64,000 bases of DNA from assembly GCA_914767715.1 (NCBI GenBank), contig OU612068.1:1-64000 (forward strand), read 5' to 3'. How positions within the stretch are numbered: the first letter of the stretch is position 1; the number at the start of each line of letters is the position of its first letter. Origin of the DNA: Membranipora membranacea (taxonomy: Eukaryota > Bryozoa > Gymnolaemata > Cheilostomatida > Membraniporidae). The notes under the pieces are model-generated. The model searched no databases. It saw only the letters and a list, made by a program, of their open reading frames with translations, and was not told where the DNA came from. Shown in pieces: positions 10,250-22,208 of this stretch. The position numbers and the translations under genes were made by a program.

Positions 10250-11640
10250 CAGGGGGCAGGTTTAGACGGTGCTGAGAATTCCTGATCTCTTCTTTTGTTT
10301 TCAGGATTTCAACTGATACTCTAAGGCGCTTAATTTATCACTAGGAGTGACATGTGCTTGCCTTTATGTTGAATGAGCGTTAAGGAGAGGACTCAACTGT
10401 GTATGAGAGGCACACATTTAAGATTGAGGAGTTGTGTCATTTAATTTTAGAGGAGACAACTCATGATTGACTGAATACATATTACCCTGTGTTGGTGCTG
10501 CAGTCACCAAGGGATTATGTAGATGTGATAGCTGAGAATGTAAACTAGTCATAAGAGAATACAGTTCAGAGGTTTGATAATCTACCGGAATAGAATGATG
10601 TTATAAACCAGAAACTTGTTGCTTGGCTATATGAGAGTATGACATATGATTTGAGTTAAGTCCTTGAGATATTGGCCAGGCCAGTGAGCTCACTTTGGGT
10701 CGGGCAGTGTGGTATGGATGGGACATTGTGTCATACTTTGTAGTGATCGGGTTACAGTACATGGCTGTTGAGGCAGGATTTGAATAATTGGTATCTGCAA
10801 TTTGTGTATTTACAGATATTATAGAGTTGTGCCCCCTTGTCAATGTTAATGGAGAAGCAGGGCGAATACCTGTAACATACGGGTCAGAAAAATGCACATT
10901 GGGTACAATGTGTATACGCATTTCCTAAATTTGTACGCCTGGTAGTAATAGTTGGGTGTAGGAGTACTGACGCTGCCTAGTTTTTTAAATTATTTCGAGC
11001 ATAGCGCCTTGGTGCTGGTACGGGTTGACCTTTTGCTTGATGGTCTGATGCATTCAAACCTGTAGAAGTCGAGTGGTGACTTTGTAGTTGAGATGATGCT
11101 GGAAAACCTGGAGACCAAGGGGCTGGGGTTGGCAGTCCTGCTGGTCGAGTAGATGTCGCCAGCAAACCTGATGATCGAGCTGCTGATGTTGGTGTACCTA
11201 GTACTTGATGAGCTGATGTTGTTAGCTCCGTAGTTTGATAACCTAGTGTAGCTGTTGCTGAGTAAATTGATGCTGGTGAACCTGGTGCATGATGAGCTAC
11301 TGCTAGATAATCTGATCGACCGGATATGCTGACGAGAAGCTGCTGGTCCGCTCTGAGCGGGGTACCGAGGTTGCTGTTGATGATGTTATATCTGCCTGGT
11401 AATCATATTGAAGAATAGAGTTGTCTAGAGATGCTGCTTCTGCTATGCTGACTTGTGCTGGGTGTTCATACATATGTACTCCTGAATGCTGATATATCGG
11501 CTGGTCTCCATCTAGTAGTGAGTGCTGTCCTGCTGATAGGCTTCCGTTAGTTTATGTGTGGTCAGTTGCCATCGGAGTTTGGATTTGCCGGCTCTGAGAT
11601 GTCACTTGTGCAGAAAACTCATTTTCGAAGAATCGAAGTA
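10250..11640 (-). pseudogene. Probable upstream, low-complexity part of the same BEL/Pao element
   Basis: Minus-strand frames at 10,601-10,921 (106 aa) and 10,977-11,165 (62 aa), plus the open but broken stretch to about 11,640, are rich in Ser, Thr, Pro, Ala and Tyr. The DNA from 11,040 to 11,400 shows imperfect reiteration of GCTGATGTTGGT/GATGCTGGTGAACCTGG-like words. No domain is recognised. Assignment to the element rests only on strand, adjacency and composition; an unrelated decayed gene cannot be excluded. Confidence 0.35.
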
Positions 11641-11694
11641 ACAAGGTGCTCTTTTCACCACTAGAATCAATGCCTCCAAACCTACATTCGGATT

Positions 11695-11952
11695 TTAAGG
11701 CTGAAATGTCCCAGTTTGACAGACTGCTCTAAAATCCGAACGTAGTTTTTGAGGCAAATCACTCGCATGCAGAAACAGTAAAACTGAATCAAAATAAGGC
11801 TTAAGCAGACTGGCATTTTTCTTGGCGAATGTGCTGTGCGATGCACCTGGCGGCGCCGTGGGCGGCACGGGCTGGACCATTCGCGTCGCTTTGTCTTGGA
11901 TAAGGCATGTTAGATCTTTTCGCGGGCCGCATTCTTCTGATTGGTCAATCAC
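11695..11952 (-). CDS. Unrecognised 85-residue open frame in a locally GC-richer patch
   Basis: An open frame with a Pro-rich centre (QPVPPTAPPGAS) in a patch at 11,820-11,935 with clear local rise in G+C and CpG. Overlapping open frames exist on both strands. A CCAAT-type box (ATTGGTCAATCA) lies at 11,940-11,953. It could be a small exon or a promoter-proximal CpG-rich patch; no family is recognised. Confidence 0.2.
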   Translation of the reverse strand: MIDQSEECGPRKDLTCLIQDKATRMVQPVPPTAPPGASHSTFAKKNASLLKPYFDSVLLFLHASDLPQKLRSDFRAVCQTGTFQP

Positions 11953-12016
11953 GTTGAGAAATCAATTCAAGGTTCAATTACTTTGTGATTACGGAAGGAT
12001 AACGATTGGTAAATAG

Positions 12017-13388
12017 ATAATATGAAAAAGGTGCATCAAATAAATCGCAAACGCGTAATAGCATATTAAATAAAATGGATGAATACTCATTGCAAACATA
12101 CTTTTCCATCTGTGTCACATTTGAGTTCAAAAAACATAATCATACGTCAATATTGTTTAACATCTTTTACTCTCAAATTCAAAGCTAGACCATCTGGCCC
12201 CAAGCACTGCTTGTATGACTGTGCCCCAAAATTATGATGTGGTGATGATGTGCCAGTATGCGCTGTTCCCCAAATATCGTCATGGTATTAACCCTTATTA
12301 GGAAACAGCACACACGCAAACTAGGTGAATAGATATGCAAATGAGGGTGAACATACTGACTCTCGTGATCTGACTGGGCATGTAGATCACTGATAAACTA
12401 GGTTATCATTACCACAAAGCAGGTGTCGTAAGGCTAAGTATGCATCATGCGTGACTTGAATTTGCGCATGTGCAAGAACAATGAGTTTAGTTTGGGTTCT
12501 GATTGCAACTTTGGAAAGGAAAAATGGGATATCCCCCGTATAAACTGTCAATCAAAATCAGCTAATAATGACAAGAGAGGATAACTATTAATAACAAATC
12601 CGCACGCTTTGGGGGATATGTCACCAGAGCAGGTAGCCAATCAGATGGCTTCGGAATTCCGAGGCTCAATTTTGCAGAGATCAGCTCATGCCCAGAGCTG
12701 AGCATGCGCAGAATGGAGGGTGAATGATGATAAGTTTGCCAGGGGTGGAAAACGCATGCAAACAAAAACAGCAACAAGCGCACAACTCCCGGCAGCTACA
12801 GGTCTCTTACAGTTTTACGGGTTAAATGTTTAATATCATTCAGATTCAAACTTTGAGCTCTTTCACAGCAGCTCAGTCTTTTGATTGCTTTGCATATCCT
12901 TGCTAGTGATAGTCCAACAGAAACTCTGTTGACATTAACTCAGGTGATAGCATAGACTTAATATTATCAAGTCTATGGGTGATAGTCACTTCTAATTCAC
13001 TTATTAGAGAAACTTGGAATGACAACTCCCTTGCTCTGTGCTAAAAAGGTAAAATAAGTGCCCAAACAAACCCCAAACCCCATTTCACTGAGATAAGGCG
13101 GTCATAAAGATATTAACTATTATTAACTCTGACCGTACAGTATAAGCCTGTAGTAGATTATAACAACACATTACTGTGCAATGAATGGTCAGTTGCTTGT
13201 TTGAAGGGCAAGGGGTTACTGCAGCTCATTGAGTAGTCTCAATTTGTTGAGCTAACCTCTTCTATGCTCTGCTGATTCCAAATGCAGTCTAAACATTCTG
13301 AAAACTTTGTTTACCTTCAGCTACAATAGTTATTTATTCGCGGCTATTGCGTACCCTTCAAGCAACCCTGAACCCTATCAAGAGCACA
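12017..13388. other. No gene recognised; upstream region of the ankyrin gene
   Basis: AT-rich sequence with no convincing ORF. Two stray CCCCAAA units occur near 13,069-13,082. The last few hundred bases should hold the promoter of the ankyrin gene, but no clear TATA box or initiator could be identified. Confidence 0.5.
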
Positions 13389-15529
13389 ATGGAAACTGTC
13401 CTACCGCTAAGATCTAATGATAGGATAACAAGTCACTGGAGCACTAGTGATTACTCTGCACGCTCAAAAGTTTTAAGGCACATTCAATCAGTGGCTATTG
13501 TTCCTGAAAAGTTGGAGAAATCTGTGGAAGTAGTCACACCTCCTGTAGTGATGTTCAAGGTGAGCCACTCCTTTGTTATTTATAGGGCTTGTTTCTTTTA
13601 TATCCCTCTCTTCTCTTGGATTATCATCAATATAAGATTCAGCCAATGTAGTGCTTTATATTAAAATTGTACGGGCAGGAAATTTGTTTATGTATTTTTT
13701 TAAAGCTTACATTTTTTTTCGAGTCAATTGAAGGAGAGCTTATATAGACAGTACAGTACAGTACTTATCAATTGTTAAGATGTAGATAATTGACTAAAAA
13801 ACAATCTTCACTGTCGAAGCATCGAGGAAAATACCCATGTAAGTAAAGCTGGACGACCTTGTATCTGTTTAAGGTTGATCATGATGTAACCAGTCTCCAT
13901 GAAGCTTCTCATAAAGGTGAAACGCAGAAGGTCGTCGCTTTGTTAGACCATTTCTCCACCAAGCAGACTTTCCAGCAACTCAGCAAAAGGCTAAGATCTG
14001 GTAGCACATCTATCCATCTGGCCTCCCATGGAGGGCACAGTGAAGCAGTTCGAGCACTGCTGGCCGGTCTTCAGCCTGAGCAGAGGTTTACACTCTTATG
14101 CTCTAAGAATAATGATGGCGATACCGCTCTACACATAGCATCAAGAGAAGAATTTACAGAAACCTTGAACATTCTCTTAGGGAGTCTTATAGGTTGGCAA
14201 GCCTACCATCTAGTTTGTGTAGAGAACAAATCTTGTTTGAATGCATTTCAGATAGCATCCAGAAATCGCAGCAAAACAGTTATGAACGCCTTACACAGCC
14301 ATCTCACGAAAAAACAACAGTTTCAGTTTCTGACTATTTTCGTTTCCATTGCTCATAATCTAACGGATGCCGCATTTAAAGGAGATGCTGCGTTTGTAAC
14401 AGAACTTTTAGATAAACTTTCTCTCGAAAATAAAATCAAGCTATTCTATGCAGGGGGCTTTAGTGGTGAGACAGTCATTCATAACTGTTATCAGCATTTT
14501 AAAACTATGATGATTGTTTTGGATCATCTCAGTCCCACTCAAAAGCATCACCTCGTAATTGCAGCACAAGACCAAAACGGTCAGACAGTACTTCATAGGG
14601 CATCACGCAAGGGTGACACAAAATCAGTGAGAGCCATTTTGAAAGACCTCCGCCAGTGTCAGATGTATAGCTTACTTACCACACCTGATGTTCATCATGA
14701 GACTGCTTTTCACATGATGTCCTTTTATGGTCACTCAGAAACAGTGGAAGCCATTTTTGACCTATTTGGTCACCATGATCATGGGTTTTGCTACAGACTA
14801 GTTGCTGAATTAGATTTTGTTCAACGGTCGTGCCTTCACATGGTATCCTTCAATGGACATATTAATACTATGGAAGTGCTGATGAAGCATGTAAGCCCTG
14901 AACCGCTAAGATATACAGCGCTCATGAAACAAGACATTGATGGCCATACACCCAACCACATAGCATCCCAAAATGGACAACCTAAAATAGTGACAACCAT
15001 TTTAGAATACCTCTCGACTGGGCAAAGATGTAGCTTACTTCTGATAAGAGATTACAATATGAGAACAGCTTTACATACTGCTGTAGAGAATGGTCACTCT
15101 TCTTCTGTAAAAGCTCTATTAGGCTTTAACCTTCAACTAGAGCAACGATATCAAATCGTTAGTGCGCAAGATAATCTGAACAGAACTGTTCTTCATTTAG
15201 CCTCTGATAAAGGAAATAAGGATGTAGTCATGAATGTTTTGGAATGGACCCCTTGCTCAAAGTGGCACATGTTGATTGGTACAAAAGACAGTGACAGCGA
15301 AACAGCTCTCCACAAGGCTGCATTTGGTGACCATATGTCTGTTATCAAGGTTCTATTGAAACATTTTACAGAAGAAGAAAAGCGAAAGCTCCTCTCAATA
15401 AGAAACAATCATGGCCAAACAGCACTCGATATCTCCAACAGGAATAGATTTGTCCATATTGTGTGTACAAACTCTCTCAATGGGCGCTGGCTGGGTCAAA
15501 CAACAGCCAACGAACACACAAGCTTGTGA
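13389..15529 (+). CDS. Ankyrin-repeat protein, two exons
   Basis: Exon 1 is 13,389-13,559 (57 codons from the first ATG). It ends ..VVMFK at donor AAG/GTGAGC. Exon 2 starts at 13,874 after TGTTTAAG and runs to the TGA at 15,527-15,529. Both borders are phase 0 and the frame continues. The joined product is about 608 residues. After a ~57-residue leader it consists almost wholly of ankyrin-type repeats of unusual length (about 36-42 residues), recognisable by recurring TALHxAS/TVLHxAS helices, GH or KG turns and LLxxLSPxQ segments; about 13 copies can be counted. No membrane segment or other domain is seen. Ankyrin arrays are protein-binding scaffolds; the partner is unknown. The exon 1 start is inferred, and an upstream exon is possible. 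Confidence 0.8.
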
Positions 15530-17282
15530 ATGACTATTCTCTTTGTCCTCACTAGCTGATGTCTCACACTCTACCTGGTGGTAACACACATATTGTGGGC
15601 AGTGTATATCAGGCTTAATGTTTTACAATTATGTCTTTTCTTGTACTTATCATGCTTTTATTAAGAAGACAAGCGTCAAATAAGAGGGACTCATGAAAAT
15701 ATAGTTTACCTGCATAGTCAATCTATGAGGTTGACTCTTTAAAAATTTTGAAAACTTGTGATGTATAATGATTCTCTACTATGCAACCGTTCAAAATCTT
15801 TGCTTGAGCTGTATGAAGCCATGATAAAATTATGCCCAGGCGTAGTCTGGCCCTGAAAAATTCAGCTTCTTCTCTAGCTGTCCCCTTTTTAATATGCCCC
15901 TGCCTTAAGCCGTATGAGACCCGAAAATCATACAAGGTCCAGAAATAGAAAGAAATGTCATCAAAATCTTGTTCTGATGATAAGATTTTTCTTCTCATAC
16001 TGATTCTCAACTGAAACACAATACAATGGCTTTCAAATCAAGACGTTTATACTGCATGTGGAACTGGTCTGTTAAAAATGTAAGTGCTTTGTTATAAGCT
16101 TAAATTACATGTTCAAAGCTACAAATGTGTGAAGACACTCCACCTCTATCTTATGGTCATACATGAATTCATATCAGTTCTTACATAGTGTGAGAGTACT
16201 CAAGTATCAATAAATTTAATCATTGAGGAAATTTGTATCCTGATATATTAACTACTCGGCTCAACCAACTTTATCTTACCTGTTATAACCATATATCAGA
16301 TAAGGCCACTCAATACGTCCTCAATACCTCACACTTCCTTGAAGAACTGTAATAAAAAGAGTCGATAAAATCAACCACCTCTGAGGATGAATACGGAAAC
16401 AACAACAACAACGCAAATTTATTATATTGTTGATGCTAGCAGCCTATGTCATTTCGGACAGCCATATTATTACAGTTTAAGCCATTAAGCTTGAGTGACT
16501 AGGCTATTCTGATCAAGAGCATCACTGGATGCATAACATTACTGAGTCACATATTTGCATGTGATGCAGGCGTGCGTCCGAACCGCACTGCAGTTTATTG
16601 ACTACTGGGTTTGTTTGGCCCCCAGGTGTGCCGCTAGTCCCGTCTTCAAATTGAAAGCAATTGCAGCCTTGCCCTCAAGGCAACAAATATCACCAATGCT
16701 TCGGGATGTGACAGATGATAAGTCACCTGAGTTTAATAAAACATTCCTAATTTTTGTTTTGTTTTACACTTCTCCATGCCAATTGCAAACATGTATTAGC
16801 GAATACTCGGAATTATTCTACATACAACTCGATCCATCAACGTTGTGAAAAAAAGATGACAGCGTTGTCATGCTGGAAGTTTTTGCACGCTTCCCTTCAC
16901 GTTCTTGCGTAACAGGGTAATTCAATATTGATTGATTTGATGAAAATCGTTTCATTAAACTAACTAGAAATGCCGATCATAAATGCCACAAAACTTCAAG
17001 GGTGTGGATGATATACACTCATGTTGTCGATTGAGTTTATGATGGATGGCCAATTGGCAAAGTCACTATAAGTGCAAAATATAATGGCCGTCCTTTCCAT
17101 GCCACCTATGATGTAGGCGGTCTCGTTATCCTATTATGTGGCAGAACTCCCCCCACAACTATTTTCGGTGAATACAGCCATAGAATATAACGTAACAAAC
17201 ATGTCATAATTGTGGTATATTTATATATATTATATAAAAATAAGGGCTCCTCCCCATGCTCCCTCCTTGCTTCTTTTAATCT
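15530..17282. other. Intergenic, no gene recognised
   Basis: AT-rich. The open frames at 15,723-16,019 and 16,555-16,848 show no domain, no codon pattern and no splice context, and are taken as chance. Confidence 0.5.
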
Positions 17283-17540
17283 GGCCTCACCGGAATTTGT
17301 GCTTTGGCTGAGATCAAACACTCCCACCGCTCAGCCATGCTGGGCCGCATAAGCTCCCAAAGCTCAGTGCGAAATAATCCAGATGGTTAAGTTTAATGAT
17401 GTAGTGGGTGTAAGTAGCAATAAATAGGTACCAAAACAAAAAAAGTCAAACCACCAAGTAGTAAAAGAGATGATATGTAAATAATATCTGTCTTCACCGG
17501 AATTCGAACTCAGTCGGGCCTATCGCACAAAGTCATGTTA
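17283..17540 (-). repeat. tRNA-derived SINE remnant(s), copy 1
   Basis: On the minus strand GCATGGCTGAGCGGT near 17,345 looks like a tRNA A box. A second head piece at about 17,490-17,535 has the B-box/T-arm GAGTTCGAATTCCGG. The sequence between (17,390-17,490) carries the body shared with the copies at 17.9 and 18.1 kb: TAATGATGTAGTGGGT-like and AAGTAGTAAAAGAGA-like words on the plus strand. The arms do not pair well enough to be a working tRNA gene. Confidence 0.55.
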
Positions 17541-17554
17541 TAATTGTGGTATGT

Positions 17555-17800
17555 TTATTTATAATTGTACATTGTATATAATTGTAAATAATATATAATT
17601 GTAAATTATTGTGTATAATATATAATTAGATATATTATATAATTGTTTATATTATGTAATTGTATAAAATATATAATTGTATATATTACAAAATTGTATA
17701 TAATATATTGTATGTAATATATTTTTGTATGCAGTGTATAATTGTATGCAATATATAATTGTATATAATTTATAATCGTATGTAATGTACGTATGTAACA
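17555..17800. repeat. AT-rich imperfect minisatellite
   Basis: Repeats of ATAATTGTATATAATATAT-like units (about 17-20 bp) over about 245 bp, decayed by single-base changes. Open frames here are composition artefacts. Confidence 0.8.
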
Positions 17801-17809
17801 AAATAAGTT

Positions 17810-17995
17810 AAACCACAAAGAAGAAAAATAGACGACATTTAAATGCAATCATTTTTTTAGTCAACCTTTTTTGTTATTTTTAATGGCACTTTTGATAAAA
17901 ATTATCTTGAAAATGATATAGATGGGAATAGGGTATTAAAAAATATCCGTCTTCACCGGGATTCGAACCGGACCTCTCGCGCAACAAGCATATAA
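17810..17995 (-). repeat. tRNA-derived SINE, copy 2
   Basis: Minus-strand GGTCCGGTTCGAATCCCGG with GTGAAGAC following (plus 17,950-17,980) is a good tRNA T-arm/B box. The 5' half of the head is lost. An AT-rich body follows toward lower coordinates. Confidence 0.6.
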
Positions 17996-18063
17996 TTGTG
18001 GTATATGTAAAAATATTAGATTATACATTCACCTCTTTGCTTGTTTTTTGGTCACAACTGAGA

Positions 18064-18215
18064 ATTTAATGAGGTAGTGGGTAAAGGTAGTAATCTATCA
18101 AGTAGTAAAAGAGAATTTATGAAAATATCAGACCTCCCCAGGACTTGATCTTGGGCCTCCTGTGCTGCAATCAGACATCCTAACCACTAAGCCTTGCTTT
18201 CCCGCTGTTTCTCTC
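18064..18215 (-). repeat. tRNA-derived SINE, copy 3 (most complete head)
   Basis: Minus strand from 18,212: AAGGCTTAGTGGTTAGGATG (A box) followed about 40 bases later by AAGATCAAGTCCTGGG (B box/T arm). The body words AAGTAGTAAAAGAGA and TAATGAGGTAGTGGGT (plus strand) are shared with copy 1. The order is head then body, as in a SINE. Not a functional tRNA: the arms are mismatched. Confidence 0.65.
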
Positions 18216-19959
18216 AGAATTTGACCTGAAGATGTATGGGCAAAGTGTAATTTTGTTTAATTTTTCTTTTTTTTAGGTTTTAATGGCACATATTAGGCAA
18301 AAAATGTGTAAAAAAACGTTACATGCACATGCTCAACTGGATTTACTACACATTTATGTGGTTGAAGACAGGACTTTGATTCAGCCGTTTCTTCTATTTT
18401 CCAAAATAACCTTCTTTGACAAAAGTGTTATGAGGCACTGGATATGGGTTTCTTTTATTTTATATACATGTATATACATGCATTTATCATAAACACAAAA
18501 CTGAAGTTTGGTGGATCATAAATTATTTTTGTTTGTGATCAATCATATAAACTTCCTTTTTCGAACTGAATTGTACCATTTATCATCCATTCTTTTTTTC
18601 TACACATAAGTTGTTTTCCCTTCAACAATGTGGAAATAACTCTTCTGTCCGACACATCCACATATGTTCTTGTCTTTAGTTGTTTAGCTCTTTAGTTCTT
18701 CATCGGGTAGATTCCAAGTACAAGTAGAACAATATAGTTTTTTGATAGATACCATTGTGATGGCTGCAAATGAATAATGTTGTAGTCACCATTACTAGCA
18801 AGCAAACAGCAGTAGTTAGTCATTTGAGAATAAAAATTATGCTTTAGAGAAGTTAAACCATTTCCTGAGAAGAGAATCCCTACTGAGAAGTAGAATCATA
18901 AACTCTACAGTTCGACTATTGAATATTTATATTTAGAAATGGTCCTGCTATTCTTAGCATCACAGACTATGTTGCTGATTTGCTTTCGCCCCATTGTATT
19001 CAATAGCTGTTTACGAGTGTTTACATGGCAATTCATTTTGTTAGCTTTATTTCAGTATTATTATAAATTTTTCTATGACCAGCCTCAGTCAAGTCTGGGC
19101 TCTTGTACAAGTCAGTACACCATGGTTTTGGTAACAACTAAGCACATCATTCATGCTAACCGCTTATAATTATACACATACTGATATGTATTCTACCTTT
19201 TCTGCATGGTATGTTATTACACAGATATATATATATTACATTTTTCTTCATGCACTTAAAACTACACGAAGTATTGGAATAACGCTGCCATGTCATCAAT
19301 ATTATATGTTCGCACACACACGCTGCTCTACACCAAAGTTTTGATGTGGTAAATTTGCTGCCGATATATGCTGCCGTAAGCTTAATGATGTAATTGTGTT
19401 GTAGTTGTTATACACACAACTCAAACTCGAGACAGCTCCAGCTACAGCTTGTCTCTCTCAATAGAACATAATAATATATCCTAACATTCGACAACATACT
19501 CTGGTCCAAGCACCTATGGTACGGTTTGGAACGTGTTATTAATTAATTTGCAATTTAATCAGAAATGTGTATTTTTGTTTATGTATTGTATTTGCATTAA
19601 TAAGATTGGCATTATTGTTAAATTGTATTGTATTGAACTTGTTGCCCACACATACATACAATTTTCATTCATTTGCTAATCTTCTATTTGTTGTTATCCA
19701 GTGTTTACGATCTCCAATGGTCGCAAATGAAATCAAGATCCGTTTAAACCAAGCTGTATAGATCTAAGCAGTATGTCTGTCGTAACAGACTATATGAACT
19801 ATTAAAAAAGGATTTTATTTAAAAATGAACCCTTTTATTTTGAAAATCAATAATACTGACTAGAATGTAACATGGAATGAGAGTGATTATGAAATCAGCT
19901 ATATTCTATAAGAATTACCAAAAATAAGCAAATATATGTACATAATCTTATAATATATA
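18216..19959. other. Intergenic, no gene recognised
   Basis: AT-rich DNA with short chance ORFs only. An ATATATATAT run lies near 19,222. Confidence 0.5.
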
Positions 19960-20131
19960 GCACTGCTGAGAGATGTCACCAGATAAGAGACAAGCACTGA
20001 TATGAGACAGTCTGAGTATACATAGTACTGCTGAGAGATGTCACCAGATAGGAGACAAGCACTGATATGTGGCAGTCTGAGTATACAGTTCTCATCTGAC
20101 AGGTTGAGTATACAGTTCTCATCTGACAGCA
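19960..20131. repeat. Two adjacent tandem duplications
   Basis: A 65 bp unit beginning with GCACTGCTGAGAGATGTCAC at 19,960 is repeated from 20,025 with few changes. It is followed by a 27 bp unit (GAGTATACAGTTCTCATCTG) present twice at about 20,078-20,131. No coding role is seen. Confidence 0.85.
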
Positions 20132-20372
20132 AACTAGGAGGCAGCTCAGAGATACGCTGCCCAGTGAATGTTAATTTAAATCAATTACGATGTCTTCTCA
20201 GTATTTCGGCAACCTTTAATCTCTGTCAAGGAAACAAAAACTAACTTAAAGTCAAATAGAACGTTAACCTTCAAATTTAAGGCCAAATCTTTGCTCAAGG
20301 CAGCTACAAGAAAGATAAGTTATTGTCCTTCCTCTGCCACAAGTAACATTAGTAATGGTCTTGAGATGTAGC

Positions 20373-20684
20373 TAGACAGGCCCACGAAATCTCGTGGGGA
20401 GGCAATTCCACGCGTTGTTCATGCCAATTCACGCCGTTGGGCATGCGTCTTTTCAAAGACCAGCATGTTCGTGTTGTTAACCACGTTGTGAACCTACACT
20501 TCTGTCATTGGCCATTTGGTACAATAGAGCGTATTTAATTGGTCATTACTCCTTACTCATTGGTCATGGCTCATTGGTCACTCACTTAGCAATGTTGTCA
20601 CGAGGTAAGGAAAGTGGGTGCGTTTAGCCTATGAAGCCAGGCCCACCACGCGTGGGAAGACAATTCCACGCATTTCGTGGGCTC
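20373..20684. mobile_element. MITE-like element with 7 bp target duplication
   Basis: Terminal inverted repeats: left GGCCCACGAAATCTCGTGG near 20,379; right end reads in reverse complement GAGCCCACGAAATGCGTGG. The element is flanked by the direct repeat ATGTAGC at 20,366-20,372 and 20,685-20,691. The inside has several ATTGGTCA words and no ORF. A 7-8 bp duplication would suit a hAT-like source; that is inference. Confidence 0.6.
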
Positions 20685-20691
20685 ATGTAGC

Positions 20692-22208
20692 AAGGACTTT
20701 ACCTCATTGTCCCTGCCGTCGATTGGTACGTTGAATGGCCGAACTAACCTGCCTATTCTTCTAAACTGATAACCTGGGAAACACTCTGACGTGTTCTGGT
20801 CAGCATCGTAACTGGGAAAGCGATGGTATTATTACAATTTATATTTGAACACAATACAAATAAAGGTGGACTAGTCTCTTTCTGCAGTTATAAATGATAC
20901 CTAGCACTTTATGATGAATATATGCTATTTAGTATAGCCATAATATAACAGAAAAAGCTAAACTATAAATCAGATACTTTTAAAGGCAGTTATGATCATG
21001 TTTCTTCGAAGTAACTTTCTTAAAATTGTGTTTTGTGACAGAAAAAAAAATTCCTCATCTTGAGCACAAGATCATAACAAAAAAAGGCTGAGTCAAGGTT
21101 GAAAAATACAAGGAGAAATTGTTTGACCGAAGATTATTGCAAAAAAGGAGCAAAGAGAAGTTGATAGAACGAATACCCCTGCGATGTCTGAATAAACACT
21201 GTGTACATCACATGGTTTGTTATATGGTAAGTGAACAAGGCGGTTGGTGACTTTCCTGAATGATATACCAAGAATAATGCGGTCTTGATGAGCTTTTTTT
21301 GGTGGTGGGACAATGCTTGTGAACGGGTTTTCTACCTTACTTTACGAGGGGACAACTCAATTCATTGAAAGGTTGTTTGCAAGATTCGTCAAGACAGGTA
21401 ATCAAGAAAGCGGCACAATTATGAACGTCATATCATGTGAAAGGTGGTCTTCGCTAAACCTTGAAATCTAGCAATAATAAGAATAGCAAAACCAAAAGAT
21501 TGTGATAGCTTCAATTTCAAACACACTTTACTCAGTTGTCTTTATTTTTCAGGCATTCGACAAATGCTTGCAAAAATAATGCATTCTTAACTATAGCTGA
21601 CTATGTTATCCATTATAACAATCCACAATCGTAGAACTTAATCCAAATATTCCACCAACACTACAATATTTTTATGTTATTTTGTCATAGAGGAACAACA
21701 ATAGAATGTATTCTTTCTCTTAAGACTACACAAGGATCGGATTCAAAGTAGGTTTACATCAATTTTTAGGTATTAATTTATCACAATCAGCAACTTAAAA
21801 CAAGTTCGCTGAACATACAACCACTGTAATGTCCCGCCGAAGAAGTGGCGTCTTGCCTTTGAAATCTTTGTTTACTTTTAAGTTGATTGTGTTTATTGTG
21901 GGTGTATTTATTGCAAATTAAAAACATTGATAATGTAAACAATATTTATTAAATGTGGCCCAAGGTTGTTTTTTGGACTAGTTGAACAAAAGATATTTCA
22001 AGAAGTTTGTCCTTGATTATATATACTGGTAACGTGGTCAAATATTCCAGCAGTGTTGATATTTTACAAATTTATTAGGGTGACAAAACATGATGACTTT
22101 TCACAATTATTATTTATGACATTGATGGCAGTAACAGTCTTTCATGTTTTAGCGCTTATACTATTGCTGATCGCGGAGTAGCTGTAGTCGGGTAGAATTA
22201 AAATGTCT
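20692..22208. other. Intergenic, no gene recognised
   Basis: AT-rich; no convincing ORF, RNA or repeat. It includes the 3' flank of the minus-strand lectin gene. Confidence 0.5.

Noticed and set aside
17945-18215. tRNA genes
   Set aside because: A and B boxes are present but arms mismatch and halves are missing; they fit SINE heads.
19899-20244. ORFs across the 65 bp and 27 bp duplications
   Set aside because: Both strands are open only because of the duplication; no motif.
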